From contig JADYZP010000066.1 of the NCBI GenBank assembly GCA_020853025.1, positions 1 to 51,182 on the forward strand: 51,182 nucleotides of DNA, written 5' to 3'. This document shows positions 16,307 through 29,861 of the stretch, piece by piece (the stretch's first letter is position 1; each line of letters opens with the position of its first letter). This DNA is from Burkholderiales bacterium (GTDB taxonomy: Bacteria > Pseudomonadota > Gammaproteobacteria > Burkholderiales > Casimicrobiaceae). The translations under genes and the position numbers were made by a program. Below the pieces are notes generated by a model. That model had not been told where the DNA came from. It made no database searches and saw nothing but the letters and a program-made list of their open reading frames with translations.

Positions 16307-17508
16307 GGCCTGGTCTCCTCGCCGCCAACGATGACGCGCACGGTCGGATGCTGGCCGAATCCATGGACGAGCTCGTTCGGGTGCTCCACAGGCCAGATCG
16401 CGAAATCGGCTCGCTGCGCCGCGGCCAGTGTGCCGCGGTCGTGTAGGCCGAGGGCGCGGGCGCCGTTGACCGTCATTCCGCGCAGTGCCTCTTCGGGCGT
16501 CAGCCTGAACAGCGTGCAGGCCATGTTGAGCATCAGCAGTGGCGAGAGCGTCGGCGAGGACCCGGGGTTGTGATCGGTTGCGATGGCGATCGGCACACCC
16601 GCGGCGCGCAGGGCGTCGACCGGCGGCAGCTTCGTCTCGCGCAGGAAATAGAACGCGCCCGGCAAGAGCACGGCGACCGTGCCGGACGCCGCCATGGCGC
16701 GGATCCCGGCCTCGCTCGCATGCTCGAGGTGGTCGCACGACAGCGCACCGAAGCTCGCGGCGAGTTCTGTGCCGCCCTGGTTGCTCAATTGCTCGGCATG
16801 CAGCTTAACCGGCAGGCCGAGGCGCTGCGCCGCATCGAAGACGCGACGGGTCTGGGAAGGGGTGAACGCGATATGTTCGCAGAACGCATCCACGGCATCG
16901 ACCAGGCCTTCGGCGTGGAGCGTCGGGAGCCATGAGCACACGGCGTCGATGTAGTCGTCGGCTCGACCCTCATACTCCGCAGGCAGCGCATGGGCTGCAA
17001 GGCAGGTGGTGCGTACGGTCAGGGCCAGTTCGCGCCCGAGCCGACGGGCGATGCGCAGGAGCCGCGCCTCGTGCTGCTCCGAGAGGCCGTAGCCCGACTT
17101 CACCTCGAGTGTGGTCACACCTTCAGCGGCGAGCGCGAGAGCGCGCGCTCGCGCGAGGGAATACAAGGTGTCGTCGTCGGCGCCGCGCGTCGCCGCCACC
17201 GTCGACCGGATACCGCCGCCGGCGCGGGCAATCTCCTCGTAGCTCGCACCGAGCAGGCGAAGCTCGAACTCGCGCGCGCGCTGGCCGGCGTAGACGAGGT
17301 GGGTGTGGCAATCGACGAGTCCCGGCGTGACAAGCGCGCCTTCGAGATCGTGCTCGTCCGCGATGTCGATCCCGGCCGGCAAATCGGCTTCGGGCCCGGC
17401 CCAGCGCAGGTGCGGGCTATCGACCAGCAATGCGCCGCGTTCGACGAGGCCCCACGACGCCCCCGCCGCGAGCGTGGCGAGGCGACCGTGACGCCAAAGC
17501 GTTGTCAT
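16303..17508 (-). CDS. hutI: Imidazolonepropionase
   Basis: A 401-residue metal-dependent amidohydrolase that opens the imidazolone ring to give formiminoglutamate. It shows [68 protein letters not shown] and [11 protein letters not shown], the expected metal and substrate contacts. ATG 17508 overlaps the hutD end by 4 bp. Length is normal for the family. Confidence 0.94.
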   Translation of the reverse strand: MTTLWRHGRLATLAAGASWGLVERGALLVDSPHLRWAGPEADLPAGIDIADEHDLEGALVTPGLVDCHTHLVYAGQRAREFELRLLGASYEEIARAGGGIRSTVAATRGADDDTLYSLARARALALAAEGVTTLEVKSGYGLSEQHEARLLRIARRLGRELALTVRTTCLAAHALPAEYEGRADDYIDAVCSWLPTLHAEGLVDAVDAFCEHIAFTPSQTRRVFDAAQRLGLPVKLHAEQLSNQGGTELAASFGALSCDHLEHASEAGIRAMAASGTVAVLLPGAFYFLRETKLPPVDALRAAGVPIAIATDHNPGSSPTLSPLLMLNMACTLFRLTPEEALRGMTVNGARALGLHDRGTLAAAQRADFAIWPVEHPNELVHGFGQHPTVRVIVGGEETRP

Positions 17509-18080
17509 GGCCGCTCCTCGGCCGGCGTGCAACGCAGCCACCACCCGACCGGTTTCCCCGGGCCGGACGCGACGAAGGTCAAGGAGTCCAGCGCAACGTC
17601 GAACCAGAGCAGCGCCCCGGCGGCGACGTCGATCCGGTCATCGTCGGCGTAGCAGCGCCCTTCACTCCGTGCAAACAGGCCGCATTGTCCAGCCGCAGGC
17701 CGCCACGCCGTGCCGTTGGCCGCGGGCTCGATCGTCCCACGGGCGCCGCGCAGCATCAGGTTCAGATCGCGGGTCGGGCCGTCCAGTAGCCGGCACGTCG
17801 TACGAACCCCGCCGTCGAAACAGAGCGGTGCGTCGCTGCGCTCCAGGCGGCGCGCGATACCTTCGATCGTCAACTCGACACCGCTGCCTTCGACGACGGC
17901 GATACATCGTTGTACGCCGGGATAATCGGAGAACGGCCCGTCAACCTCGATATCTGCAATGCTGATCCGGTATTGCCAGTTTTTTTCGTCCGGCCACGCC
18001 CGCAACACGCGGGTGCGGCCCCCGCCGTTGCGCCACGCCTGCGCGCAAAGGTCATTGCCGCGAACGATGGTGGCCCTCAT
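17505..18080 (-). CDS. hutD: HutD-family cupin-like protein
   Basis: A 191-residue HutD protein, a beta-rich cupin-like fold. Conserved runs are [41 protein letters not shown] and a C-terminal half [23 protein letters not shown]. In pseudomonads HutD is thought to limit hut expression, possibly by binding formylglutamate. Here it lies between the repressor and the catabolic genes with 4-bp overlaps on both sides, so it is co-translated with them. Confidence 0.88.
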   Translation of the reverse strand: MRATIVRGNDLCAQAWRNGGGRTRVLRAWPDEKNWQYRISIADIEVDGPFSDYPGVQRCIAVVEGSGVELTIEGIARRLERSDAPLCFDGGVRTTCRLLDGPTRDLNLMLRGARGTIEPAANGTAWRPAAGQCGLFARSEGRCYADDDRIDVAAGALLWFDVALDSLTFVASGPGKPVGWWLRCTPAEERP

Positions 18081-18877
18081 GGCTTGAAATGGCCCTCGAT
18101 CCGGTAGCTCGAACCGGGGTGCACGAGACGCGCGATGGTGACGGGCACGCCCCGGCTGACGGTCCGCCGCACGAGCACGAGGCAGGGATCGTCCGGATCG
18201 ATTTTGAGCAGTCGCGCCTCCTCGGTCGTCGGAAGGCTCGCCTCGATGGAGAACTGCGCCTCCCAGAGAGGGGCAACCTCGAGCAGGTAGTGGGTTGGTG
18301 TCGTCAAAGCGAAGTCCACGCTGAGGTAGTCCGGGGCGCAAGCCGGGTTCACGTAGCGATCTTCACACTGTAGTGGTACTCCGTTCTCGTGGTGAACGAT
18401 CAGTGTGTGGAAGATGGGTGCTTCGGCGTCGAGGCCGAGGCACTGCGCCAGCGCTGTGTCCGCGCTCTCCCGGCGGGCGACGTGCACCTCGGCGTGGTGG
18501 CGGTGGCCGCGCTCGGTGATCTCGCCGTGCAAGTCACGGATGGTCAGCGTCGATGACACCCGGTGCAACTGCGCGGCGAACGTTCCGACGCCCTGGACCC
18601 GCTCGACCAGGCCCTCGTGCTGGAGCTCGCGCAATGCCCGGTTGGCGGTCATGCGGCTGACGCGGAACTGGGTCACGAGCTCGGCCTCGGACGGCATCAG
18701 CGTCCCTGGTACCCAGCGCCCGCGGGCAAGCTCGTTCTTCAGGAAATGCTTGACCTTGGCGTACGGTGCCGACGACCCTGAACGTCGAATCGAATCTGCA
18801 GTCGAGCGACCCGACTCGGCGGGTCTTTCGGCGAGAGTCGGCCGGTTCGCGTTGACGAGAGGGTTCGCGGAAACCAT
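18077..18877 (-). CDS. hutC: GntR-family histidine-utilisation repressor
   Basis: A 266-residue regulator. After a ~38-residue polar N-terminal extension comes a GntR winged helix (YAKVKHFLKNELARGRWVPGTLMPSEAELVTQFRVSRMTANRALRELQHEGLVERVQGVGTF, with the recognition helix around VSRMTANRAL). A UTRA ligand domain follows, ending in VPVTIARLVHPGSSYRIEGHF. HutC binds urocanate as inducer. ATG 18877 faces hutU, with a palindrome between them. It is the first gene of the minus-strand hut unit and so probably represses itself. Confidence 0.92.
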   Translation of the reverse strand: MVSANPLVNANRPTLAERPAESGRSTADSIRRSGSSAPYAKVKHFLKNELARGRWVPGTLMPSEAELVTQFRVSRMTANRALRELQHEGLVERVQGVGTFAAQLHRVSSTLTIRDLHGEITERGHRHHAEVHVARRESADTALAQCLGLDAEAPIFHTLIVHHENGVPLQCEDRYVNPACAPDYLSVDFALTTPTHYLLEVAPLWEAQFSIEASLPTTEEARLLKIDPDDPCLVLVRRTVSRGVPVTIARLVHPGSSYRIEGHFKP

Positions 18878-18890
18878 GGGAGCAGCTTAG

Positions 18891-18919
18891 TTGACTGTAC
18901 TTGTCTATACAAGTAGAGT
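18891..18919 (+). promoter_or_regulatory. hutU promoter with an embedded HutC-type operator
   Basis: TTGACT (18891-18896) and TAGAGT (18914-18919) form -35 and -10 boxes with a 17-base spacer. Between and over them lies TACTTGT-CTAT-ACAAGTA (18898-18915), a perfect inverted repeat with 7-bp arms. This resembles the TGTA/TACA-type dyads known for HutC. Binding would block polymerase. On the other strand a TTGTAT/TAAGCT pair may drive hutC, so one site could control both units. Confidence 0.7.
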
Positions 18920-18974
18920 TTGCCCGAGCCGAGGCTGGGTCGCCTCACGTCCGCCACTCCGCCGAGAGCACGCC

Positions 18975-20693
<1,719 letters not shown>

Positions 20694-20784
20694 AGCCGTC
20701 GGTCGGTATCCGAACGATCGCGGTACCCCGTGGTCCGCGATAGCAGACGTCGCCGAGGCCGTCGAATCGGCGGAAGCGACCGTT

Positions 20785-21081
20785 GACTTCGCCGAATGGT
20801 CCAGCGCGTTCGTGGACCCAAAGATAACGACGGCACTCCTAAACCGGCTCACGCACCACTGCCACATCGTGGAGATCCGCAACGACAGCTACCGCGTCAC
20901 GCAGGCCACCGCCAACTCGAAGCGGCGCATCAGGGCTCGGGAGACCGAGCGCAAGGCCACCAAGATGCCACCATCGGAGACGCCGCCAGCAGACCCTGCA
21001 TGCCGTTCGCCGCGCGGGGAAGCCGCTGCGGGCTACGCCCTTCGCGCCTTCCCCGCGCGACAAGACAGCCCCACAGCATGA
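20785..21081 (+). pseudogene. IS21-family IstB C-terminal remnant
   Basis: The plus frame here reads [21 protein letters not shown] then [16 protein letters not shown]. This is the characteristic end of IstB, the ATP-binding helper protein of IS21 transposition. The whole N-terminal ATPase region is missing; upstream sequence runs into the hutU end. The tail after [17 protein letters not shown] is low-complexity. No IstA or terminal repeats were found nearby, so this is a dead fragment left by an insertion and deletion between hutU and hutH. Confidence 0.75.
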
Positions 21082-21089
21082 GTAAAGGA

Positions 21090-21345
21090 GCAAAGAGCTG
21101 AAGTTTGGGAGCAACCGGAGGTGAACTGTTGGTCCGTAGGACGACGAACTCGATTCGGTGGGATGTGGCGGCGAGCTTGCTATCCCAAGGCGAAGCCTGG
21201 CAACACCCGGTACGGTGAAGTGGTGGACAAATCGATACCGGGGCGCATCACGTGGTTGGGAGACGGAACGACGGGAAGGTAAGCCGAGATAAGCAGAGAG
21301 ACTTGCCGGTGAGGTGAACGCAGGCAGGAGTCAGAGTCCCAACAG
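21090..21345 (+). mobile_element. Probable group II intron 5' remnant
   Basis: This 250-base non-coding stretch has the look of the structured RNA leader that precedes reverse-transcriptase ORFs in bacterial group II introns. Examples are GGTAAGCCGAGATAAGCAGAG and GTGAGGTGAACGCAGGCAGG followed by AGTCAG. Recognition is by resemblance, without an alignment. No reverse transcriptase or domain V/VI end is present; the sequence breaks off before hutH. It may instead be other mobile-element debris. Confidence 0.4.
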
Positions 21346-21421
21346 TACCGGGCGCGGAGAATTTCGCCGTTCCCTATCCCTATCTTACTTCCATATTCTT
21401 CCTGACGCTCCCAATGACACT

Positions 21422-22978
21422 ATGACGATGAACACCGTGCTGCTCGAACCCGGGCGGCTGACGCTGGACGCGATCGCCACGATCCACCGTGCTCCACTGC
21501 AGCTGGCACTTGCCGACGAGGCCCGCCCCGCGGTGCGTGCGAGCTGTGCACTGGTGCAGCGCGCCGCGCAGGGCGAGGCCGCGATCTACGGCGTCAATAC
21601 TGGCTTCGGCAAGCTCGCGAGCACCCGCATCAGCACGGGCCAGCTCGATGCGCTGCAACGCAACTTGATTCGTTCGCACTCGGTCGGGGTCGGCGCACCA
21701 ATGCCCCCGGCGGTGGTGCGGCTGATGCTCGCGCTGAAGGCGGCAAGCCTCGCGCGCGGCCACTCCGGCGTGCGCGAGGAGGTCATCGACACGCTGCTCG
21801 CGGTGCACAACGCCGGCCTCGTACCCTACGTGCCGGGCCAGGGCTCGGTCGGCGCCTCGGGCGACCTCGCGCCGCTCGCGCACATGACGCTCGCCTTGAT
21901 GGGGGAAGGCGAGATGTTGCACGACGGCCGGCGCGAGCCGGCAGCTGCGCATCTGCAGCGCTGCCGCATCGCGCCGCTGCATCTTCAGGCCAAGGAAGGC
22001 CTCGCGCTGATCAACGGCACGCAGGCCTCGACCGCACTCGCGCTGCATGCGCTTGTCAAATTCGAGTCGGTGCTCGAGGCGGCGCTGGTCGTCGGCGCGA
22101 TGACGGTCGATGCCGCGCGCGGCAGCGACGGCCCGTTCGACCCGCGCATCCATGCGTGCCGCGGCCAGCCCGGGCAAATCGACGTTGCCCGCTACTACCG
22201 CGCGCTGCTCGCGGGCAGCGCGATCCGGCTCTCACACCTCTCGGGCGACGATCGGGTGCAGGACCCGTACTGCCTGCGTTGCCAGCCGCAGGTGGTAGGC
22301 GCCTGCCTGGACCAGCTGCGCCACGCCGCGCTGGTACTGGTGCGCGAAGCGAACGCAGTAACCGACAACCCACTCGTTTTCACCGACGGCGCCGGCGCGA
22401 TTATCTCTGGCGGCAACTTCCACGCCGAGCCGGTGGCGCTGGCCGCGGACGCATGTGCCCTGGCCATTGCGGAGGTCGGCGCGATCGCCGAGCGCCGGAT
22501 TGCGATGCTAATCGACAATGGCGTGTCGCGCCTGCCGCCGTTCCTGGCCGCCGACCCAGGGTTGAATTCGGGCTTCATGATTGCCCACGTCACAGCCGCT
22601 GCGCTAGCCTCGGAGAACAAGTCACTCGCACACCCCGCTAGCGTCGACAGCCTGCCCACGAGCGCGAACCAGGAGGACCATGTTTCTATGGCCACTTTCG
22701 CCGCCCGGCGCCTGCAATCGATGATTGACAACACCGCACATATCCTCGGCATTGAGCTGCTCTCGGCGGCGCAGGGCATAGAGTTCCTGCGCCCGCTGCG
22801 CAGCTCGGTGGCCATCGAGGCCGCGCATGCGCTGCTGCGCGAACGCTGCCCGGCAATGATGCAGGATCGCCACCTAGCACCCGATATCGAAGCCGCCACG
22901 ACGCTCATCACCGACGGGTCACTCGCCCGCATCCTGCGCGATATGCCAGGGCTGCCGGCACTGTGGATCCCCGCCTAA
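21422..22978 (+). CDS. hutH: Histidine ammonia-lyase
   Basis: A 518-residue HAL, the first enzyme of histidine breakdown, giving urocanate and ammonia. The self-processing Ala145-Ser146-Gly147 in GSVGASGDLAPLAHM forms the MIO cofactor. Other landmarks are YGVNTGFGKLAS, RNLIRSHSVGVG, ALINGTQ, QDPYCLRCQPQV, TDNPLVF and NQEDHVSMA. ATG 21422 (next in-frame ATG 21428) gives the usual N-terminus; upstream codons are junk. It is 728 bases from hutU, with mobile-element debris between, so it may have its own promoter or depend on read-through. Confidence 0.95.
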   Translation: MTMNTVLLEPGRLTLDAIATIHRAPLQLALADEARPAVRASCALVQRAAQGEAAIYGVNTGFGKLASTRISTGQLDALQRNLIRSHSVGVGAPMPPAVVRLMLALKAASLARGHSGVREEVIDTLLAVHNAGLVPYVPGQGSVGASGDLAPLAHMTLALMGEGEMLHDGRREPAAAHLQRCRIAPLHLQAKEGLALINGTQASTALALHALVKFESVLEAALVVGAMTVDAARGSDGPFDPRIHACRGQPGQIDVARYYRALLAGSAIRLSHLSGDDRVQDPYCLRCQPQVVGACLDQLRHAALVLVREANAVTDNPLVFTDGAGAIISGGNFHAEPVALAADACALAIAEVGAIAERRIAMLIDNGVSRLPPFLAADPGLNSGFMIAHVTAAALASENKSLAHPASVDSLPTSANQEDHVSMATFAARRLQSMIDNTAHILGIELLSAAQGIEFLRPLRSSVAIEAAHALLRERCPAMMQDRHLAPDIEAATTLITDGSLARILRDMPGLPALWIPA

Positions 22979-22990
22979 AGCCAAACGCCG

Positions 22991-23006
22991 AGTGCGATCG
23001 CGCACT
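22991..23006. terminator. Hairpin after hutH
   Basis: AGTGCG-ATCG-CGCACT forms a 6-bp stem 12 bases after the hutH stop, in the gap between converging genes. There is no T-run. Confidence 0.35.
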
Positions 23007-23091
23007 TCGCCGCGGCGCAGGCCGATCGCATCGAGCCGCGTCGCACTCTTGCGCGGACCGGCTAATCGCTCATGGCTGTAACGCGCGACCT

Positions 23092-23616
23092 TCAGGCCGC
23101 GAGATGATCGAGGACGCCCTTGCAACCGACGACGTGGCGCGATAGTGCCAGCTTCTCCGGCGCAAGTCCCATTGCTAGTCCAACGAGCTGCGAGACATGC
23201 AGCACCGGCACCTGGAATTTTTGCTTGAGCTCGCTTTCCATGCTTGGCTGGTAGGCATCGAACACGGTATGGCATAGCGGGCAGGGCGTCACCACGCACT
23301 GCGCGCTCTCTGCCTTGGCATTGGCGAGATGCGAGCCGCCCATGTGCACCGCAATCCGCTCGTCGGTACTCACCACATGAAAGCCGCAGCACTTGTCCGC
23401 GCCTTGGTATTCGACGACTTCCGCGCCCAGCAGCCGGCACAGCCTGTCGAGTGCGGGCGCCTCACCGGCGGCATCGTTTTCGTGCACCGTTGCCGGGCGC
23501 TGGATGTGGCAGCCGTAGAAGGGTGCGACGCGCAGTCCGCGCAGCGGCCGTACCATGCGCTCGCGCAGGTGCGCTTCGCCGACGATCCGCGCCATATCCC
23601 TGATCAGTTGTGTCAT
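23092..23616 (-). CDS. Truncated CCG-domain (HdrB-like) protein
   Basis: A 174-residue protein matching only the C-terminal half of heterodisulfide reductase subunit B-like proteins, which normally have two CCG cysteine domains in about 290 residues. One domain is present: FYGCHIQRP, KCCGFHVVST and CVVTPCPLCHTVFD, enough cysteines for one iron-sulfur site. A TAG stop lies directly before the ATG, so the missing first half is not simply a mis-chosen start. It is probably a decayed gene brought next to hutH by the rearrangement that placed the aminotransferase gene alongside. It could be translated but is unlikely to keep the full redox role. Confidence 0.6.
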   Translation of the reverse strand: MTQLIRDMARIVGEAHLRERMVRPLRGLRVAPFYGCHIQRPATVHENDAAGEAPALDRLCRLLGAEVVEYQGADKCCGFHVVSTDERIAVHMGGSHLANAKAESAQCVVTPCPLCHTVFDAYQPSMESELKQKFQVPVLHVSQLVGLAMGLAPEKLALSRHVVGCKGVLDHLAA

Positions 23617-23772
23617 CTAGTGCGCCCCGTGCGCTGCCTGCCCGTGCCGGATCACCGCACGGCAAGGACTTGTACCTAGCCAGACATCGCCGATTGCGGC
23701 GGCCTGTGGCTCGAGCGTGTGGCCGATGGCCACAAGGTCGTCGACGTGGCGGCGGCGGAGGGCCGCCTCGGC
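23617..23772 (-). pseudogene. C-terminal remnant of an unidentified gene upstream of the CCG gene
   Basis: In the minus frame ending at TAG 23617, about 50 codons read as protein-like sequence (RHVDDLVAIGHTLEPQAAAI, then GDVWLGTSPCRAVIRHG). The stop abuts the ATG of the CCG gene, as in a coupled operon. Upstream the frame runs into the aminotransferase 3' end at about 23773, where coding character is lost. So the 5' part was cut off at that junction. The family was not recognised; a partner subunit of the CCG protein is possible. Confidence 0.4.
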
Positions 23773-23777
23773 GTTCG

Positions 23778-24926
23778 CTACCGCTGTTCGAGCGCCGGCG
23801 CGACGACCGCCGACAGCGCGCGTTCGAGGGTCTCGACGCTGCGCGTGACGTCGGCCCACTTGTCGAGGCCAAACAAGCCGACACGGAAGGTCGAGAAGTC
23901 CGCCGGCTCGTCGCACTGCAGCGGCACGCCGGCGGCGGTCTGCACGCCCTGCGCGATGAATTTCTTCGCCGACTGGATGTCGCGGTCGTCGGTGTAGCTG
24001 ACGACGACCCCGGGCGCCTTGAAGCCCGGAGCTGCGACGCTCGGGAAGCCGGCGCCTTCGAACAGCGCGCGCACGCGCTCGCCGAGCTCGATTTGCGCGG
24101 CGCGTGCACGCTCGAAGCCGAACTGCTCGGTCTCCTTCATCGTGTCGCGCAGCGTGGTCAGCGCATCGGTCGGCACCGTGCCGTGGTAGGCGTGACCACC
24201 TTTTTCGTAGGCTTCCATGATGCCGAGCCAGCGCTTCAAATCAATCGAGTAACTCGTACTGGCCGTATCGTCGATCGCCACGCGCGCGCGTTCGGAGAGC
24301 ACGATCAGCGCGCTCGACGGAGGACTGCTCCAGCCCTTCTGCGGCGCGCTGATCAGCACGTCGACGCCGCACGCGGTCATGTCGACCCAGACCGCGCCGG
24401 AGGCGATGCTGTCGAGGACGAACAGTCCTCCGGCCGCGTGCACGGCGTCGCCGATTGCGCGTACGTAGGCGTCGGGCAGGATGATGCCGGACGCGGTTTC
24501 CACGTGCGGCGCGAAGACGACCGCCGGCCGTTGCGCAGCAATCGTCGAGACGACCTCGGCGATCGGCGGCGGCGCGAAAGGCGCGTGGCGGCCGGTATCC
24601 GTGCGGCGAGCCTTCAGCACGATCGACTCCGACGGAATGCCGCCCATGTCGAAGATCTGCGACCATCGGTAGCTGAACCAGCCGTTGCGAATGATCAGCA
24701 CCTTGCGACCGGTCGCGAACTGGCGTGCCACCGATTCCATGCCGTAGGTGCCGCCACCGGGCACGATGACTGCCGACTTGCCGTTGTAGACGTGCGTCAG
24801 CGTGCCGGCAATGTCGCGCATCACGCGCTGGAAACGCTCCGACATGTGGTTCAGCGACCGGTCGGTGAACACGACCGAGTATTCGAGCAAGCCGTCGGGG
24901 TCGACGTCGGGTAGGAGGCCTGGCAT
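23778..24926 (-). CDS. Class V aminotransferase (alanine/serine-glyoxylate aminotransferase type)
   Basis: A 382-residue PLP enzyme of the AGAT/SGAT group. It has IVPGGGTYGMESVARQF, GGLFVLDSIASGAVWVDMTACGVDVLISAPQKGWSSPP with the PLP lysine at position 197, and a C-terminal STFRVGLFGLDKW that binds the substrate carboxylate. It would transfer amino groups between alanine or serine and glyoxylate-like acceptors. ATG 24926 has a GGAG site, and a triple 12-bp repeat lies just upstream. A damaged partial copy is at 13730-13967. It is not part of the hut pathway proper, so its position is likely due to rearrangement. Confidence 0.88.
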   Translation of the reverse strand: MPGLLPDVDPDGLLEYSVVFTDRSLNHMSERFQRVMRDIAGTLTHVYNGKSAVIVPGGGTYGMESVARQFATGRKVLIIRNGWFSYRWSQIFDMGGIPSESIVLKARRTDTGRHAPFAPPPIAEVVSTIAAQRPAVVFAPHVETASGIILPDAYVRAIGDAVHAAGGLFVLDSIASGAVWVDMTACGVDVLISAPQKGWSSPPSSALIVLSERARVAIDDTASTSYSIDLKRWLGIMEAYEKGGHAYHGTVPTDALTTLRDTMKETEQFGFERARAAQIELGERVRALFEGAGFPSVAAPGFKAPGVVVSYTDDRDIQSAKKFIAQGVQTAAGVPLQCDEPADFSTFRVGLFGLDKWADVTRSVETLERALSAVVAPALEQR

Positions 24927-24942
24927 GGTTAGCTCCGGAGAA

Positions 24943-24978
24943 GAATGGGGAACCGAATGGGGAACCGAACGGAGAACC
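24943..24978. repeat. Triple 12-bp tandem repeat
   Basis: GAATGGGGAACC occurs twice exactly and a third time as GAACGGAGAACC, ending about 17 bases upstream of the aminotransferase start. It may alter leader length or spacing. Confidence 0.8.
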
Positions 24979-25045
24979 TCGTGCGATCGATGAGCTTAGC
25001 ACGCTTGAAAACGGGAGCTATTCTGACCCCATTTTCGTCGGCGAT

Positions 25046-28231
<3,186 letters not shown>

Positions 28232-28240
28232 GGCCCGCGC

Positions 28241-28264
28241 ATTATACCGTTTATTTATACGGTA
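28241..28264 (-). promoter_or_regulatory. dnaE2 promoter and variant LexA-type operator
   Basis: TACCGTTTATTTATACGGTA at 28245-28264 is an inverted repeat with 5-bp outer arms. On the coding strand TATAAT (28246-28241) overlaps its end, leaving a very short leader before the ATG at 28231. Almost the same palindrome precedes lexA (46505-46524). The shared outer TACCG/CGGTA and inner TATTTATA suggest one repressor, presumably LexA, controls both. Confidence 0.75.
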
Positions 28265-28280
28265 TTCGCCGGAACTACAC

Positions 28281-29741
28281 CTAACTCCCGTCGCGAATCA
28301 CGCGGCACGACGCGATGTCGTAGGGCGCGGCGCCGATGGTCAGCGCCGTCTGGTCGCGCAAGCTTGCGGCGAAGCGCAGAAAGCGCTCGACGTCGGCGAC
28401 GTTGCTGACCAGGCCGAGCGAAACGCGGATCGCGCCGGCGCTCTTGCCTCCGCGGTCGAGCATGATCTCCAGGAAGCGCGGCAGTGTGATATCGGTGCCT
28501 AGCGCCATTCCGGCGCGCATGTCCTCTTCGGTCAGCCCTTCCGCGATCTCGCCTGCGCCGGGATTGCAGAAGCACCCGGTACGCAGCGAAATCCGCTCCA
28601 GTCCCGCGAGCTCGTCGATGCGTCGATAGTCGAGCAGGTGGCCGTTCGGATCGTAGAAATTCATCGTCACCGTGCCGCCGCGCATGGTCGTGGACGTCGG
28701 ACCGTAGATGCGCACCATCGGGCGCCCGTTGCCATGGTGGAGCGCCAACAGCTCGCGGATCAGCCAATCGGTGAGACAGCGTACCCGTGTCTGGATCACG
28801 TCGATGCCGATGCGCTGCAGATGCCGCAAACCGATCTCCACCGCCGGGATCGACAGGTAGTTGAGCGTCCCGTCCTCGAATCCCGCTTCGCGCGGCGCCA
28901 GCACGTGCAGGCGGCCCTGGACCGTGGCGAAGTTGACGGTACCACCGGCAAACCAGGGGCGCTTGAGCGTCGCCAGCACCGAATTGCGGATCAACAGGCA
29001 GCCAACGCCGGTCGGATAGCCGAACATCTTGTAGAACGAAATCGACGCGAAGTCGGGCGATACCGCGCGCAGATCCAGTCGGTTGGTGGGGACAAACGCG
29101 GCAGCGTCGAGAAACACCTGCCAGCCGTGGGCATGCGCGGTGTCGATCAGCGATAACGGATGCTTGACTCCGGAAAAGTTCGACTGCGCCGGAAACACGA
29201 ACAGGTTGTCACGCGACGGATCGGCCTTGGCGAGAAGCGTATTCAACGCCGGCAAGTCGAGGCGCAGTTCCGGTGTGGTCAGCGGAACGTAGTCGATATC
29301 CGCACCCTTCTTCCGCGCGAATTCGCGGATACCGTTCACCGAATTGTGGTTGTCCGCCGACATCAGCAGGCGCCCGCCTGGCACGAATGGATACGCCTCT
29401 CCAACCAGCTTCAGCGCTCCGGACGCATTCAGCGTGAAGATTGCCGTGTATTCGCCGGTGCCGTTGAAGTATTCCAGCACCGCGGCGCGCGAGCGCTCGA
29501 CCGCGTCGGTCGTCGCCATCGAACTTGGGTTCGCGGAGTGCGGGTTGCCGTAGACGTGGCTGGCGAGCAGGTCGACGTGCTCGCGGAGCTGCGAGTCAGC
29601 GTGCAGTCCGCCGCCCGTGTAGTCGAGGTAGGCGTGCTCCTGCGCGTCGAGCCGACCATAGTCGCGCGCGCGCAGTTCGTCGAGCATTCCGGTGCCGGCG
29701 TAGTCCGGATGCTGTGCAAGAAATTCCGAGGCGGCTGTCAT
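28281..29741 (-). CDS. Molybdenum-cofactor-sulfurase-like class V aminotransferase (cysteine desulfurase fold)
   Basis: A 486-residue PLP enzyme most like the N-terminal NifS-like half of eukaryotic MOCOS/ABA3. It starts with HAYLDYTGGGLHADSQL and has YGNPHSANPSS, FTLNASGALKLVGEAYPF and a PLP lysine at ~238 in SISFYKMFGYPTGVGCLL. A conserved RTGCFCNPGA loop has the likely persulfide cysteine. No MOSC domain is fused, as in bacterial relatives. It could mobilise sulfur from cysteine for a cofactor. A sulfite-oxidase-family enzyme occurs at 42695, but that family does not need a sulfurated cofactor, so a link is unproven. The gene ends 50 bases from dnaE2. Confidence 0.82.
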   Translation of the reverse strand: MTAASEFLAQHPDYAGTGMLDELRARDYGRLDAQEHAYLDYTGGGLHADSQLREHVDLLASHVYGNPHSANPSSMATTDAVERSRAAVLEYFNGTGEYTAIFTLNASGALKLVGEAYPFVPGGRLLMSADNHNSVNGIREFARKKGADIDYVPLTTPELRLDLPALNTLLAKADPSRDNLFVFPAQSNFSGVKHPLSLIDTAHAHGWQVFLDAAAFVPTNRLDLRAVSPDFASISFYKMFGYPTGVGCLLIRNSVLATLKRPWFAGGTVNFATVQGRLHVLAPREAGFEDGTLNYLSIPAVEIGLRHLQRIGIDVIQTRVRCLTDWLIRELLALHHGNGRPMVRIYGPTSTTMRGGTVTMNFYDPNGHLLDYRRIDELAGLERISLRTGCFCNPGAGEIAEGLTEEDMRAGMALGTDITLPRFLEIMLDRGGKSAGAIRVSLGLVSNVADVERFLRFAASLRDQTALTIGAAPYDIASCRVIRDGS

Positions 29742-29790
29742 ACGCGTATTCTACCGTGTGAGAAAATGGAGTCGGAAAACGGGGTCGGCT

Positions 29791-29842
29791 TTGATTTTTC
29801 ATGGGTAGCAGCGACATCCGAAGGCCGTCCAGGAAAAATCAA
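29791..29842. repeat. Inverted repeat upstream of the cyclase-FHA gene
   Basis: TTGATTTTTC (29791-29800) and GAAAAATCAA (29833-29842) are perfect 10-bp arms with a 32-base loop. They lie between the divergent sulfurase-like and cyclase genes and just before the ATG at 29862. They may be an operator pair or an mRNA hairpin. Confidence 0.6.
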
Positions 29843-29861
29843 GCATGATCCCAATTTCTCG

